Assembly (NCBI GenBank): GCA_025201345.1 | Contig: JAIXMG010000033.1 | Coordinates: forward strand, 310,001-374,000 | DNA length: 64,000 nucleotides | Source of the DNA: Thamnidium elegans | Taxonomy: Eukaryota > Mucoromycota > Mucoromycetes > Mucorales > Mucoraceae | Direction of reading: 5' to 3' | In this document: piece by piece, positions 21,134 to 32,848 of the stretch | Layout: each line of letters opens with the position of its first letter | Position numbering within the stretch: position 1 is the stretch's first letter | Made by a program: the position numbers and the translations under genes | Notes under the pieces: model-generated | Seen by the model: only the letters and a program-made list of their open reading frames with translations | Told to the model about the DNA's origin: nothing | Databases searched by the model: none

Positions 21134-21559
21134 TCTTTAATACCAACTAGAAAAAATAAACATACCTCGGGACTAAAATAATAACTTGCAATAAGGTTAA
21201 GCAAAACTAGAATATTAGAATAATTAAGAATACATATATTTCGTGAAACAAATCTCTAACAGTTTTGGGCTGAGGTAATCTTTCTTTTTTTTTTTTGTAC
21301 CCCTGGAAGCATTATGTTATTACATACACATCTTCCTCTTATTTTTTTTTTTCTTTCGTAGACCATGAAGTAATTAATCGTAACAATTTTTTTTTTTTTT
21401 AAAAAAAACGAAGGAAAAGGTTACAGACCTCTTGATTACTCACTTTTTGTACAATTAAATGACAATTTGTCAGTCAGACCCCCCGATTGTCCGGATAAAA
21501 AAAAAAGTTTGAAATTTTAACATTTTTTCCCTTTTTACATTAATTTCCTCAAAAAAAAA
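21134..21559. other. intergenic, promoter side of the GNAT gene
   Basis: AT-rich DNA with several T and A runs (for example around 21389-21408). No gene. Confidence 0.55.
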
Positions 21560-22099
21560 ATGTCAAAATATACTAACGTTTCTATAAAGCACTTACAAAC
21601 AGTCGAAGAAAGAAAGGACGCTTTAAAAGTTAGAGTTGCTGTATTTGTAGACGAACAAAAATACTCTCTTGAAAGTGAGCTTGATAGGTATTTGAGATAA
21701 TCTCCAACATATAAACATTTATTTAATCAAACAACATATAGCCACGATGATGTATCTCAACATTGGGTTGCCTATTGCGATAAAGAAAATCAGGACGGAA
21801 CTGTTGAAAAAGGTGTTCCTGTTGGTACCATTCGTTTAATTCCTAAACCCGATGGTCTTGCTAAATTGGGTCGATTTGCCGTCCTTAGTGATGCTCGTGG
21901 TCTTTACATTGGTCAACAGCTTGTCAAATCTTTTATTCAGTACTGTAAAGAAAACAGTTTTAATACCATCGTTTTGCACTCACAATACCCTAGACGTGGT
22001 TTTTACGCCAAGATGGGTTTCATGATTGAAGAGAACGATGATGCTATCTTTGATGAGGATGGCACACCTCATATTCGTATGTGGATGCGTAGTCTTTAG
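21560..22099 (+). CDS. GNAT-family N-acetyltransferase
   Basis: Small acetyl-CoA-dependent acetyltransferase; the substrate is unknown. Exons 21560-21687 and 21742-22099 (161 aa). The early segment VRVAVFVDEQKYSLESELD and SHDDVSQHWVAYC corresponds to the strand-rich N-terminal half of the ElaA/YJL-type group. GTIRLIPKP is the beta-4 strand. KLGRFAVLSDARGLYIGQQL carries the acetyl-CoA pyrophosphate loop (in place of Q/RxxGxG/A: ARGLYIGQQL). The C-terminal motif is RRGFYAKMGF. Length and motif order fit a single-domain GNAT. Confidence 0.85.
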
Positions 22100-22314
22100 A
22101 TTTTGGCATGAAATAAAATATATATTTATTTTTCTCATAGTATATTCATATTGACAATTCTTCCCCATGTGTAAAATGTAATTTTACAGTCTAATATAAT
22201 CTAAACGCATTAATAAACTAACTAGGTATTCATATGTAATACTAACTTGTCAAGTTGTAATTGTACTATTTATTCATTAAGAAAGAAAAAAAAAAAGAGT
22301 GGGGGGACTTTATT

Positions 22315-23970
22315 TTATAAGCGAGACCAAATCCAACCAGAGAACCAAGAACCGCTCTTTTTAGGATCAGCCAATCTAGGTACATCAAACTGAACTTCCT
22401 CTGTTTCATAGACGGGACCAACCTTTTCATAAACCGGTTCAGCGTCCGTGGTATCCAATTCAATGACGGTAATAGTAATATCATCACGATAATTTCTAGA
22501 AGGTTTACGAGTCAATCTCTTTGAAAGTTCAAAAGTTTCATCTTCGACAGGTTCCTTCTTTCCAACGTTCTTATAAACGGCGTCAAACAACAAAGCTTCA
22601 CGAACAAGATGAGTGGCAGGGTTCGATTCACCTTTCGTCTTCCAAGTGCTCATCATTTTAGCTGCTACTTCATCACCATTGGTACTACGCACATTGTCCC
22701 AACTCAATTCATCCCATAATCCATCGGTACCTAAAATTACAAATCGATCGCCCTTTTCTAACTTGTGTTGAGAGACAAGAGGCTTGGATTGAAGATAAGG
22801 TGGTGTATGGTAATTTACAACAATACGATGGTGATAACGAGCAAAAGTCTTATAGATATCGTAAGGGATAAAAGGAAGTACCTTCATTTGATAATCAACA
22901 GGAACCTTGTACATAATATCACCGAATGCTATACACATTAGAAAGAAATTAGCATATTCATATTAAATCCACTCCTCTTACTTTTTTTTTTAAAAAAAAA
23001 AGCACTTACATCCGCCAACAGCAATTAATCCAAAAATACGATTTCTCATCACAATAACATTTGATTCACCTTCAGGATGTTGTGAAAGCATATGAGCACG
23101 CCATTCAGGATTAGCAGGAGATTCTTCTTCCACTAAACGTCTACCTCTCCAAGTACCATCTTCTTCCTGACTTACAACTAATGAAAAATGTATATACTCA
23201 ATACCCTCATCTTTTTTTTTTAAAAAAAAAAATACTTACTAACAACGCGTGAATCACCAGTGTTAGCTGAATAAACAGTGCCATCCTTAATATAAACAGC
23301 ACAGGCACAAGAGCCATTGATAGCTTCATTAATAATAGCTTCTGTAGCTGCTTGATCAGGCTGACGAGCAATAGCTGCTCTAATATCTCTTTCGGTAGTA
23401 TGTTTTAAATTCTTGGGAAACAAGTTATAAAAGCGAGCTTGAATATCAAAGTCCAAATCTTCAAATGCGGTAGAAATAGATTTCTCAACATCTGGTTCTG
23501 AATCAGCAGCTAATTGTCGAGCCATATAAATGGGTAACTGCTTCTTAATCAATCGAGAACAATGAGGACCGATATGACCTATACTTAAAATACAAAAGTT
23601 AATCGCGACCAAGTAAAAAAAAAGTGGGGGTGGTTTTACCATCATAAACACCAGCAATTAAACCGTTTTGAAAAGTATGAACACTATAATTGTCTTCGAC
23701 GGGGTTATTAGAAGCTAACTGGTTGGTATAAATGGCCTTAACGTTATTTGTTTGAATTTTATTAGCAAATTGACCTGATCTCAAACGGTTAGTGATATCA
23801 GTATCTGTTAATAAGGTGTAGGGACGCGAGTCATAGTATTTGGGTTCCTTAATTTTAACAACAGTTTCTTTGATCACTTGAGGTGGTTTGTTGTTAATAA
23901 AGTAGTATCCGCCAGCTCCTGTTAAGCCAATTCCTGCAATAGCAGTAAGTGTGCGAACTGGGATAGCCAT
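22315..23970 (-). CDS. PTC5: mitochondrial PP2C phosphatase (pyruvate dehydrogenase phosphatase / PTC5-like)
   Basis: Metal-dependent Ser/Thr phosphatase expected to dephosphorylate and activate the E1 subunit of pyruvate dehydrogenase in mitochondria. Exons 23640-23970, 23240-23578, 23010-23177 and 22315-22928 (483 aa). The N terminus MAIPVRTLTAIAGIGLTGAG with a following hydrophobic stretch fits a mitochondrial presequence or inner-membrane anchor. PP2C motifs in order: PVEDNYSVH, GVYDG-HIGPHC (metal Asp), NTGDSRVV, GGSFGD, FVILGTDGLWDEL and YRDDITITVIEL. Long insertions between motifs, as in PDP/Ptc5 relatives, support the subfamily. All introns are phase-consistent GT-AG. Confidence 0.9.
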
Positions 23971-24675
23971 TTTTCTTTTTTGTGCTGGAAAAAGAAGGGG
24001 GCAAGAGTGTGTTTATTTTTGGCTGAAATACCGACGAAAAATAAAATTATGGATACTTTAAGCCCAGCGATTGTGGCCATGAATCTGAAACGAGCAAGAT
24101 AAAAAAAAATAGTAGTTAAGTAATATTATATAGTAGCTTCTTTACTCAAAGATATTATGAATAGTTTGAATAACTGGGTGCTACAATAATATAAAGAGAG
24201 GAATTCATATTCGTTATTGTAGAAGTTTTTAAAACTGTATCTAATTGAAGAATGCTTGGTTTTTTTCGTTGGAACAATTACTATTTTTTTGGGGATACTT
24301 TATCAAAGTAAATAGTACTTATAACGTAGCTACTGTCTTTATTATTGTTATTAACATATACTATCATAAAGATAAATTAACTAAAAATAATTGTACTACG
24401 TGATCAAGAAGAGCATATGATTGGCTGACAACGTGTGTTTAACACTTGGTGACACACACAACACTGAATGCACGATATAGAGTATTAGCCGAGAGGTCTG
24501 ATATACTTCGAACCTGCATTTCGACATTTTGTGTACATTTTTCAATAAACTTTGTTCTTTTAAATCTTACATTCTCGATTATAAAATCATTTTACTGCAA
24601 AAAGAAAGAGTTGGCTTTAACGAAATATCCACAATAGATGACCTAAAAAAGGTTGCTTGTTTATTGCGGCACTAT

Positions 24676-24706
<31 letters not shown>

Positions 24707-26628
24707 GCATAAGTAATCAAACTAGAAATGGCATAAGTAATCAAACTAGAAATGGAGTTGTACCGCTGGCGATGGCTGGCGTCAACCAATTGCTGATAGT
24801 AATCTTAATTGTATCATAAATAAATAAACAAAAAAAGTAAAAACAGGTTTAATTGATTTTTTAAACTTTAACTCGACTGTAAAAGAGCACCTACTAACAC
24901 TTTCAATTTGTGCTTAAAAAGAAAACGATATTCGTATTTACTCGGTCAGATTTTTCTTCAAGAAGAAACGACTCGATATTTTCATATGATGTACAACAAA
25001 TATACTACCCTTCTAAATTACAGTGCCATTTAAATATAAATAGAGGGGCAAAGTGAACTTGTATTTTATTCAAATAAAAAAAAGGAAATTCTGATCTTTC
25101 CAGCGGTTTATTAAGTGAGCAAAAGGGGATAAATACATCGCATGGTATAGCCCTAGCTTTTCCAAAGATGCACTAAATAGTTGTCTATACAGTAGATAAG
25201 AAAAGGTAAAACCTCTCATATATCCAATCTATGGATTTGACAATAAATAACACTTCTGTAATAATCTATAAGTAACATTCATTTATCACTCGCAAAAAAA
25301 AAATTCTACCATTTTGGTAATGGCTGAAACTGTTTTTTTTTTTTAGTAAAATGACCTTTGAGAGAGAGAGAGAGAAAGAAACTTCTGAAACAGATCTAAA
25401 AAAAAAGAGCAAAAAGGAAAATAATGTAACCTTAAAATCTCTTTGTTATTTGTTATTGTATCACAATACAAGATTTTAAAAAATAAATAATACTCGTTAA
25501 CGATAAAAGCTATACAGCATACCAAGAGTCAGATATTACTTGGTTATAAACTAGTGCTCGGAGAATCAATAGTCAATGTTTATCGACTTGTGCAGTTTGT
25601 AATAGATACAATGTGATCGTCGTTATGAGCGGATAACAACCCATCTTGAATGTGTTTGTTTGATCACTATATCTGGATTTTTTATAAGCTTACTTCCAGC
25701 TTTGTAAGATTGAGATAAGGCCATGTTTTTTTTTGGCAACGCTGACAAACCTTGATAATTAATCCGGAACTTTACTTCTCGGAACCCATTAATTTCAAAC
25801 CCCCCATATATACCTTTTTGCAAGAAAGAGAAATTCTAAAGATGCGGATCGCATGAATATTTGATCGCATGGGCCAATGATGCTTTATTTCCACCATCTT
25901 TTTTTTTTTCTTATATATGAGTTACACAGAATATAATTAGGCTGGGTAAAAAGCAAGAGTTGCATAAAAAAAGGGGGGGAATATTTTTTTTTTGGGAAGC
26001 TTTACAGGGAGTGTGAAAAAAAACATTGGTTATTTACTGCTCCGATCGTTTTAAACACATTGTCAAGGAAGACGACGACCGGAGCCTAAGTGACGTCATG
26101 CTGGGCGACCATTGGAAATATAGTGATGACGAGTATCCATGCTCAAAAAAAAAAAAGAGAGTGAGAGAAAAAGGGGAGAAAAAATTAAGGGGGAAACATA
26201 TATACTCAAACTTGATATACAGTTGAAGAAAATATTTAATGAAGAACTAATCCATGATAACTTATTGCGCTTTATGGCGGATATTTAAATAAATAAAAAG
26301 GCTCGGATATGAAAAATCCTCACGAAACTTTAATCTGTCACGAAAGGATCGCTCAAAAAAATTAATTTTTTGGTCCTAAAAAAAACCCTCAAGAGTCCAG
26401 CCTTTTCCCCCTCTTCTCTTTTTTCGCCTTATCTTTTTTTTTTTTTTTTTTTTTACTTTTTTTTACTTTCTCATTTAACTATTTGCTCTTCATTTACAAT
26501 AACAAAAAAAAACCCCTTTGTTGAACCTATTTATTTCGGACACTGATACCGTTAAAGAAAAAAGTAACTTTACTTAATAATAATACCCATATTTTTTTAT
26601 CCTATATCTATTTTCTTTAAAAAAAAAA
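23971..26628. other. 2.6-kb gene-poor stretch
   Basis: Between the start of the phosphatase gene (minus strand) and the start of the PHD gene (plus strand). It contains homopolymer runs, a GA-rich stretch near 25360-25380 and the tandem duplication at 24706. The few short frames are not similar to anything I know. I see no RNA gene. Confidence 0.5.
24706..24753. repeat. tandem duplication, two copies of 24 bp
   Basis: The unit ggcataagtaatcaaactagaaat (described by its first and last bases, GGCATAAG...AGAAAT) occurs twice in a row without change, directly after a long A run. Confidence 0.85.
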
Positions 26629-28453
26629 ATGAAATTCAAGTAAGTTATATTTTCCATTTTATTGTATAACGATACACAATTTTGACATTTTTTTTTTTTT
26701 TTTTTTTTAAAAATAAAAAATAGTTCTGCAACAACAATTCATACTAGCAAAGTTAATCGAGTACATAAACCCACTCCAACTATTGGCGCCAAAAGATCTG
26801 TTTATGATGTTAACCTGCTCGCTAAAAGATTAAAGTCTCGCTTATCCAATGCAGCAAATAATCTTTTTGGATCTGATCCGATTGACAGAAAGCATAATCG
26901 TCCTGAAGATTCCGTTGCTATGTCACCACCAGCAGTATTTAAAAATACGCTTATTATCGATACATCGTTACCACCTAGCAACAGCTTTCCAACACCTGAA
27001 ACTTCTACACCGCCTGAATCCGATTGTGCTTCTCCTATGGAATCATCTGCAATCATGGATATGTCATCAGCTCATACCCAACTTTTGTTGGCAAATCTTC
27101 ATTGGTCAGAAGAAAGAAAACCTATGCTTCGTAATTTGGATTTATTAAAGCATTATTTGACTTTTATCTCTCAAGAAATTAACAGCGTTGACTTTGAGGA
27201 TGAACTTATTAAATTATCATTCCCCAGTGATTTCAATTTACCCTCTGAACAAAATGAAACTGCAAAGCTTGCTGCTTCTCTTATCGAACAACATGTATTA
27301 ACAAGTACTGATTCTTCCTTATCTGATTATCATTATTCAGCTACAACTTCATATTTAAAAGGTAAACTTTTTTTCTTTTTTTTTTTTTTATTATTATTGT
27401 TATTTTTGGGGGATTTTTTTTTTTTGGTTTTTTTATTTTGTTTATGTTTGTGGGCGTATTTTTTTTATATGTGTATCATGTGAACCTGATTTTTTAAACA
27501 CCTTCAAAAAAATTTTAGACTCTCCAAAAAAGGTTAGTGATACAAATCGTCGTCGCGGTAGACCATCAAAGTCTTTACATTGCGATATTACCAAGCCACA
27601 GCAACGAAAGCAAAGAAAGAAGCGTCAGCATTTAAAAAAGAAACAAGAAAAGCAATTTTATTACCAAGATGGTATTTCATGTATTTGCAGCTCACCCTTT
27701 GAAGAATTTGGTACTATGGTTCAATGTGACGATTGTCTAAACTGGTTACATTTAGAGTGCCTTGATCTTGACGAAAAAGCACTTGAAGAAACGTTTCGAT
27801 GTCCCTGTTGTTTTATAAAGATTGATCGTGAGGATGATACTAAATTAATTAGTGGATTAACCTGGCGATATGCAGCAAGGCATAAGAGTGAAGAAATTGC
27901 ATGTTATAAACCAACGGAGGAAGATGAAGATGAATACGATGAGTTTGATAATCGTATTGCTATTGATCATACCACATCATCACTTGGTATTGTTATGGAT
28001 TATGATTTAAATTATGAATGTAGTGATGAATATTCTTCTATTCCTTCCCCAGATGATTTCCCATCATTGGTTTCAGCTCATCATCATACACCAACTGCCT
28101 CCCCTACTATGTCATTTAACGACCCTTGGGACCTCTCACTTTCTTCTGGTGCAAGTCAATACAGTCAACAAGAAGTAGGCACTCCACAAGAATATATTAA
28201 CACTAACGGTAATTGGCTGGTTCCTCCTTGTGCTGAAAATGTCTTTCTCTGTCAAAATGACAGTAAACCAACTGCCCCTTTAACTCGATGCTCTTCACCA
28301 CCACCTACTCCTGCTGAACCTTCCATTGTTTGTGCTCAAGAATTACCTGAGTTTAACTTTTGGGAAATTAATAATAGCCCTTCAGTAGCTCCAACGGCCG
28401 TATCAGTTTCTTCCTCTGATGAAATACCTGATTTTAACCTTTGGGATTTTTAA
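26629..28453 (+). CDS. AT-hook and PHD-finger chromatin protein
   Basis: Probable histone-tail reader in a chromatin or transcription complex. Exons 26629-26639 (11 nt: ATG plus two codons and two bases), 26724-27361 and 27519-28453 (527 aa). After a basic N terminus comes a Ser/Pro-rich region, then NRRRGRPSK (AT-hook) and a Lys/Gln-rich basic stretch. The PHD finger is at about residues 265-310: CICSSPFEEFGTMVQCDDC, then WLHLECLDL and CPCC (Cys4-His-Cys3). The C-terminal 200 residues are acidic, Ser/Pro-rich and contain two similar FNFW/FNLW-D peptides (LPEFNFWEI and IPDFNLWDF at the very end), which may be short binding motifs. Similar to fungal Cti6-type PHD proteins in layout, but the exact orthologue is not decided. 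Confidence 0.85.
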
Positions 28454-29269
28454 ACAAAAAAATCCCTTCTTATATCCGTCTTCTCCTCTTTCTGTAAATT
28501 TATCGCATCGAAAAAAAAAAACTCCCTTCTATTGTTTCCATACCCTTTTTCTTCTTCCCTTTTCCCTTTTTTAGTCGGATGTAAATAAATAAAAAAAAAA
28601 AATGTATCATATAAAAAAAAAAAGCTCTTGCAGTTCTTTGCATAAAATGTATGCTCCATTCTTCTGTATATCAACCAATCATCAACTGCCAATGAAAAAG
28701 TAAACTGAAGTCTACTATACACTCGGCCAAAAAGAACCGAATATGGCTTAGTTTTTGCGGACGTTAAATATCTCGAAGGGAGAAAACTTCATGAGTGTTT
28801 GGCTTTAACATAATTTACAAATAAAGCTTACTGACGCGTAACTGTCAAAGATGTATATTCTAGTACGTAATATGTAACTATTTTTTCTTTAATAAATTTT
28901 CTTCCTTACTTGCTTCTATGTTAAAATGTAAAAACATACGCAAAAAAAAAAATTTAAATGAAGAAAAGGTATGAGCCAACCGAAATTAAAAAAGAGAAAA
29001 GTTTATAATTCTACAAATTAGTTAAAAATGTAAAGCTACACAAATACGTCCTTCGGTTGCCAATATTGCCAATTGACATTCTTTCGTAATGAATAGTTTG
29101 TAAACAAACATTACAGAACCATAGGACACAGTATAACAGTGTAGGTATATAAACTGTCATGCGTTTTACTGAGGAAACCTTGTTGATGATTAGGACCTAT
29201 CAATAATTACTAATAGTTCTGAATACGACGAAGTTAACGAGTAAGTAGCATTTCTTGAGTTCGATACTC
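28454..29269. other. intergenic
   Basis: 3' flank of the PHD gene and AT-rich DNA. No gene seen. Confidence 0.5.
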
Positions 29270-29827
29270 TATAAATTTTTGATATAGTATATACTAATAA
29301 TGGATACTTATTCATAGAGAACTATTTACTCACAGCAACATTGATGACTTGAAAATTGCTAATAGTAATGGAAAAGATTTGTTCGCTTGCTTTGCCCACA
29401 CTGATGGACATATTATCTCTCTAGAATTCTCTCAAAAGCTCCAATTTTAACATTGAAAACTTTCGATTGGACCGAGGTCGAGGAGAACTTCTTGCCGTGT
29501 ACAATAGATCCGGACCGTAAACATATATTTACTGCGTCCATTGGCCACGACTCTAACGAACATCAAGTTCGCCGTTGTAGTGATTTAGAGCGTCGCTGTT
29601 ATACAGGTAGCAGACGAAGAGAAAACTATGTTGACAAGTTAAAAATTACAAAAAATATCAAAGACATTGAAAGTAATATTCCAACTGCTAAAACGGCGAA
29701 CCATGAAATTTACAAAGTACATCTAACTTATCTTTTAGAACATCTGCCTCACCTGTTACAATTTTACAGCCAGGAATATTCCCCTTTTGCCTTTTACGAT
29801 TATCAATGCCGAGCGAATGTAAATTGA
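29270..29827 (+). pseudogene. Fanzor/TnpB-like relic, RuvC-I region
   Basis: In one frame around 29310-29440: THSNIDDLKIANSNGKDLFA, then a stop. From 29453 another frame reads MKTFDWTEVEENFLPCTIDP, then DRKHIFTASIG. Next come RRCSDLERRCYTGSRRRE and ESNIPTAKTANHEIYKVHL, ending with a Tyr/Phe-rich segment and a stop at 29827. The DPxRxxxFTAS block after a short Trp/Glu helix, followed by RRCS and a (Y)TGS segment, is the pattern I associate with the first RuvC Asp region in fungal Fanzor-type proteins. No RuvC-III or zinc ribbon follows. This is a partial copy. Assignment is from remembered family pattern, so moderate confidence. Confidence 0.45.
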
Positions 29828-30568
29828 CAACAGGGAACTTGTAGTTTGAAAAAAGTAAAAAGATGCCTATTTAAAAACAAAACCGTCGTGTAACACAAAC
29901 AAGAAAATATTATTTTCTCCTTCCACACTGTTTCAAAAGGGTATTGAGGGAACTGCATAGAACGGCTTTATTTTTTAAAAAAAAAAGAGAGAATCTAACT
30001 TGATTTGATTATTGTAAAACAATAACATCGATATACTTTTACGCAGGAGAAATACACACGGGAAAAAAGAATCCCCTTTCATACACACAGACAATTAAAA
30101 AAGATATCTAACACCCCCCTCTTTTTTATTATGTGAGCATCTCGCTATCTCAAGGGCCAGTTTACATACAAACCAATTATTGACCCGGAAGCCCTTTTTC
30201 CGTTTAAAATGATTTTTGGTACAACATAGTACCAACTTCTCTCTCTTATTGCATTAACTTTAAAAAAGTTTCATGCGAAATGAAAACCAACCTTTTATTT
30301 TTTCTCTTTCGCCCTCGAAAAACAACAACAAATAAGCTATTCTACTTTTTCGCTGATCACGCTGAGACATAAAGGAAACACAATGAGGTTTATTTTAAAA
30401 AAAAGAGAGAGAGAGAAAATAATTAACGTAAAAAAATAAGGGAATATAATAACAAAAAAAAAATGTATTTCTACTATTGTACAACAAAGAATTAAATGGG
30501 GTAAATAAGAATTAAAATAATAATATAATGGAGGGTCTATAATAATATAAAAAGGAGTGCGTTTTTTT
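29828..30568. other. intergenic
   Basis: DNA between the Fanzor-like relic and the stop codon of the multi-TM glycosyltransferase. AT-rich, no gene; an antisense open frame over the start of this stretch is a by-product of the neighbouring gene. Confidence 0.5.
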
Positions 30569-31895
30569 TTAAAGTGTAATGACACGAGGATCACCGTTCT
30601 AATATATATATAAGAGTTAGATATATACACAAGCAAAATAGTATATATACTTACAAAAGGGTGACGCCACCCACATTGAAATTCATCTTTTTTATAAACT
30701 CTATCGTCACTGGTTGAAGTATTATAACCAATATGGTACATGAGTAACGTTTTACTTGTGACCAACGAATCAGAACAATGAGCACATTCCGGCAACAGAC
30801 CCATTAAACATTTCTGGATAATAATATCTGGTGGCGTATCAACATATTGTAATAATAACTGTGATGCCAAACGAGCTAAATCAGGTCTCAAGAATAATCC
30901 ACTAAGGGAAAAAAAGAAAGTTAATTTATATAGCTCTAAATACGTACTAAAAGAAGCTATTTTACCTTCCACCTGTACCAACAAATACGCCACAGTGACT
31001 TGGTACATTCTTTTGTGCTTTATAAATGACATTTTCAATTTCATGCCATTCTTTATTGCCACACACTGGGAAATCATCTTCCATTAAAGCATAATAAGTA
31101 CTTTGATAGTTGGTTGTAACAAAATCAAGCGCCTTTGAAACATGTAGTCTTTGGTTCCATTCGTTTCCATCGTTATGAATCCATTTTAAATAACGTCGGC
31201 CCTTGACTGTATTTGAAAAATGTTGTTGAGCTAGTTCGAATTGTGTATGGTTGGTAAAATGAGTATACACAATTGCTTGCATACGACTGTAAGGAGAATC
31301 GGCAGTGGGGTACTCTGGCCAGTTTTCCAAATAGGATTCTATGGTTCTGCTGAGATAAGCTGGGTCACCACGACGAGGCGCGGTCATAAAGACCATGGTG
31401 AACAAGTACTTGTCTTGCGATACGGTATTTAATTCAGTGGATGTGACCATAAACTCACGGGTATAATAAGAGTTACAGGCCATTAGTACAGGGAATATCA
31501 AGAAGACGACGATTAAACCCTTCTTGATAGCGGACCAAATTAATCTCCAGAGTGGTGTACGACGGTAATGTTCCAAAGTAATAAATTCATTGAGGTCTTT
31601 TACTTTTGTTGAATCCTCACGTTTTTCACAAGCTAATAAGGTTTGAAAAATAATGGTGGCTAAAAACCCAGTTAATAAACCAGAAATAGACCACCAAAGT
31701 ATATTTCTCGTGGTATAATTTACAAGACACATTATAAATTGTAAAGTAAGTTTACGCACTGTAATCTTTTGGGATTCTTCTTGACCATAAATTAAAATGT
31801 ACTTGTCATCGATACTAAGCGATTGAACAACTAATAAACCAAACAAGAAGGGTGCAAGACCTAATAATAATAATAATAATAATAATGAAAATTTG

Positions 31896-31930
<35 letters not shown>

Positions 31931-32848
31931 CTTACCTTGACTACACTCGTGCATAGAATTACTAAAGAATAAAGAAGGAAAAGCCCAACCAGTAGACTTG
32001 GAAAAAATAAATCCCAATAGTAATCTTAAAGAAGATACGATAAAGAACATAAATGACAATAATCCAATAAAGCGACGAGTGCCACCCAACATATGAGCCA
32101 AGGATTCTTCAAATAAACCCAGTATCAAAACGTTCCAACCAAATAACACTAAACTAGGAAAAGTCCAATCAAACAAAAAAGGTGACAAAATCAAATTTTT
32201 AAAATCCAATTGATGAATGACATAAGAAGGTGCAGCGCAAGACAGGTCTAATACATCCAAGAAATTTAAGGTTGAAATAAATAGAGCAATCAATATCATG
32301 TATCGAGTAAGTGTAGGTAAAGGCCATAAACATAATAACTTTTGAGATTTGCTCTTTTGTCCATCTAGTTGCTGTTCTTCTTTTTGTTTACGATCAGAGA
32401 TAGATGCTTGTCGAGTACGATAATGTCTGATAGTATACTTTGTTGTGTTCTTTCGAGTAGCAGATAATAAATTTCTAGGTTTATTATGGTTATTTAATAC
32501 AGTAGGTGAACTAACCGTGCTAAAAGAAATTGGTATGGGTTGAGTAGCTGACCAACAAGAAAATAACTGTTGTTGTTGTTGCTGTTGCTGTAAAGCAGGC
32601 TGATGTATGTCTTGCTGTACGTACATATGCTTCTGCTTTGGTTTTGGTTGTTCCTCTTGTTTTTCTATTATTTTATCGTCTATTGGTTTCGTTGGGTTGG
32701 TTTCGATAGTTGATGAAGGATCTTGTAACGTAGATTCCGAATCTACATTTAAACTACTAGATGATGTAGTATTTGAGGATTGGTTGGATCTTGTCACTTC
32801 TTGTACAAGTCTGACAGAACCAAACAATTTAAAAAACGAGTCTCGCAT
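30569..32848 (-). CDS. multi-TM (rhomboid-like) membrane protein with C-terminal GT-A-type glycosyltransferase domain
   Basis: Exons 31936-32848, 30966-31860, 30655-30901 and 30569-30598 (694 aa). The start is MRDSFFKLFG at 32848; the open frame upstream of it is low-complexity. Residues 1-160 are Ser/Gln-rich and disordered, with a short polyQ. Then come about six TM helices with a rhomboid-fold look (FEESLAHMLGGTRRFIGLL), but no Gly-x-Ser-Gly, so a protease is unlikely. After a last TM (GLIVVFLIFPVLMAC) a luminal domain begins: YLFTMVFMTAPRRGDPAYLS, RYLKWIHNDGNEWNQRLHVS, and YALMEDDFPVC with an acidic EDD typical of GT-A enzymes. It ends FQCGWRHPF-NGDPRVITL. GT54 and PGAP4 (GPI-GalNAc transferase) are the nearest families I can think of. 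The substrate is unknown. Confidence 0.7.

Noticed and set aside
24446..24819. Open frames near 24.5 kb
   Set aside because: Low complexity around a 30-A run and a 24-bp duplication; no motif and no splice logic.
26026..26226. 66-codon frame beginning MVIYCSDRF
   Set aside because: Ends in a Lys-rich homopolymer, unlike any family I know, and no nearby exon extends it.
30337..30568. Continuation of an open frame beyond the end of the multi-TM glycosyltransferase
   Set aside because: A GT-AG intron at 30599-30654 joins a 30-nt last exon ending at 30569 in phase; the read-through text is AT-rich noise.
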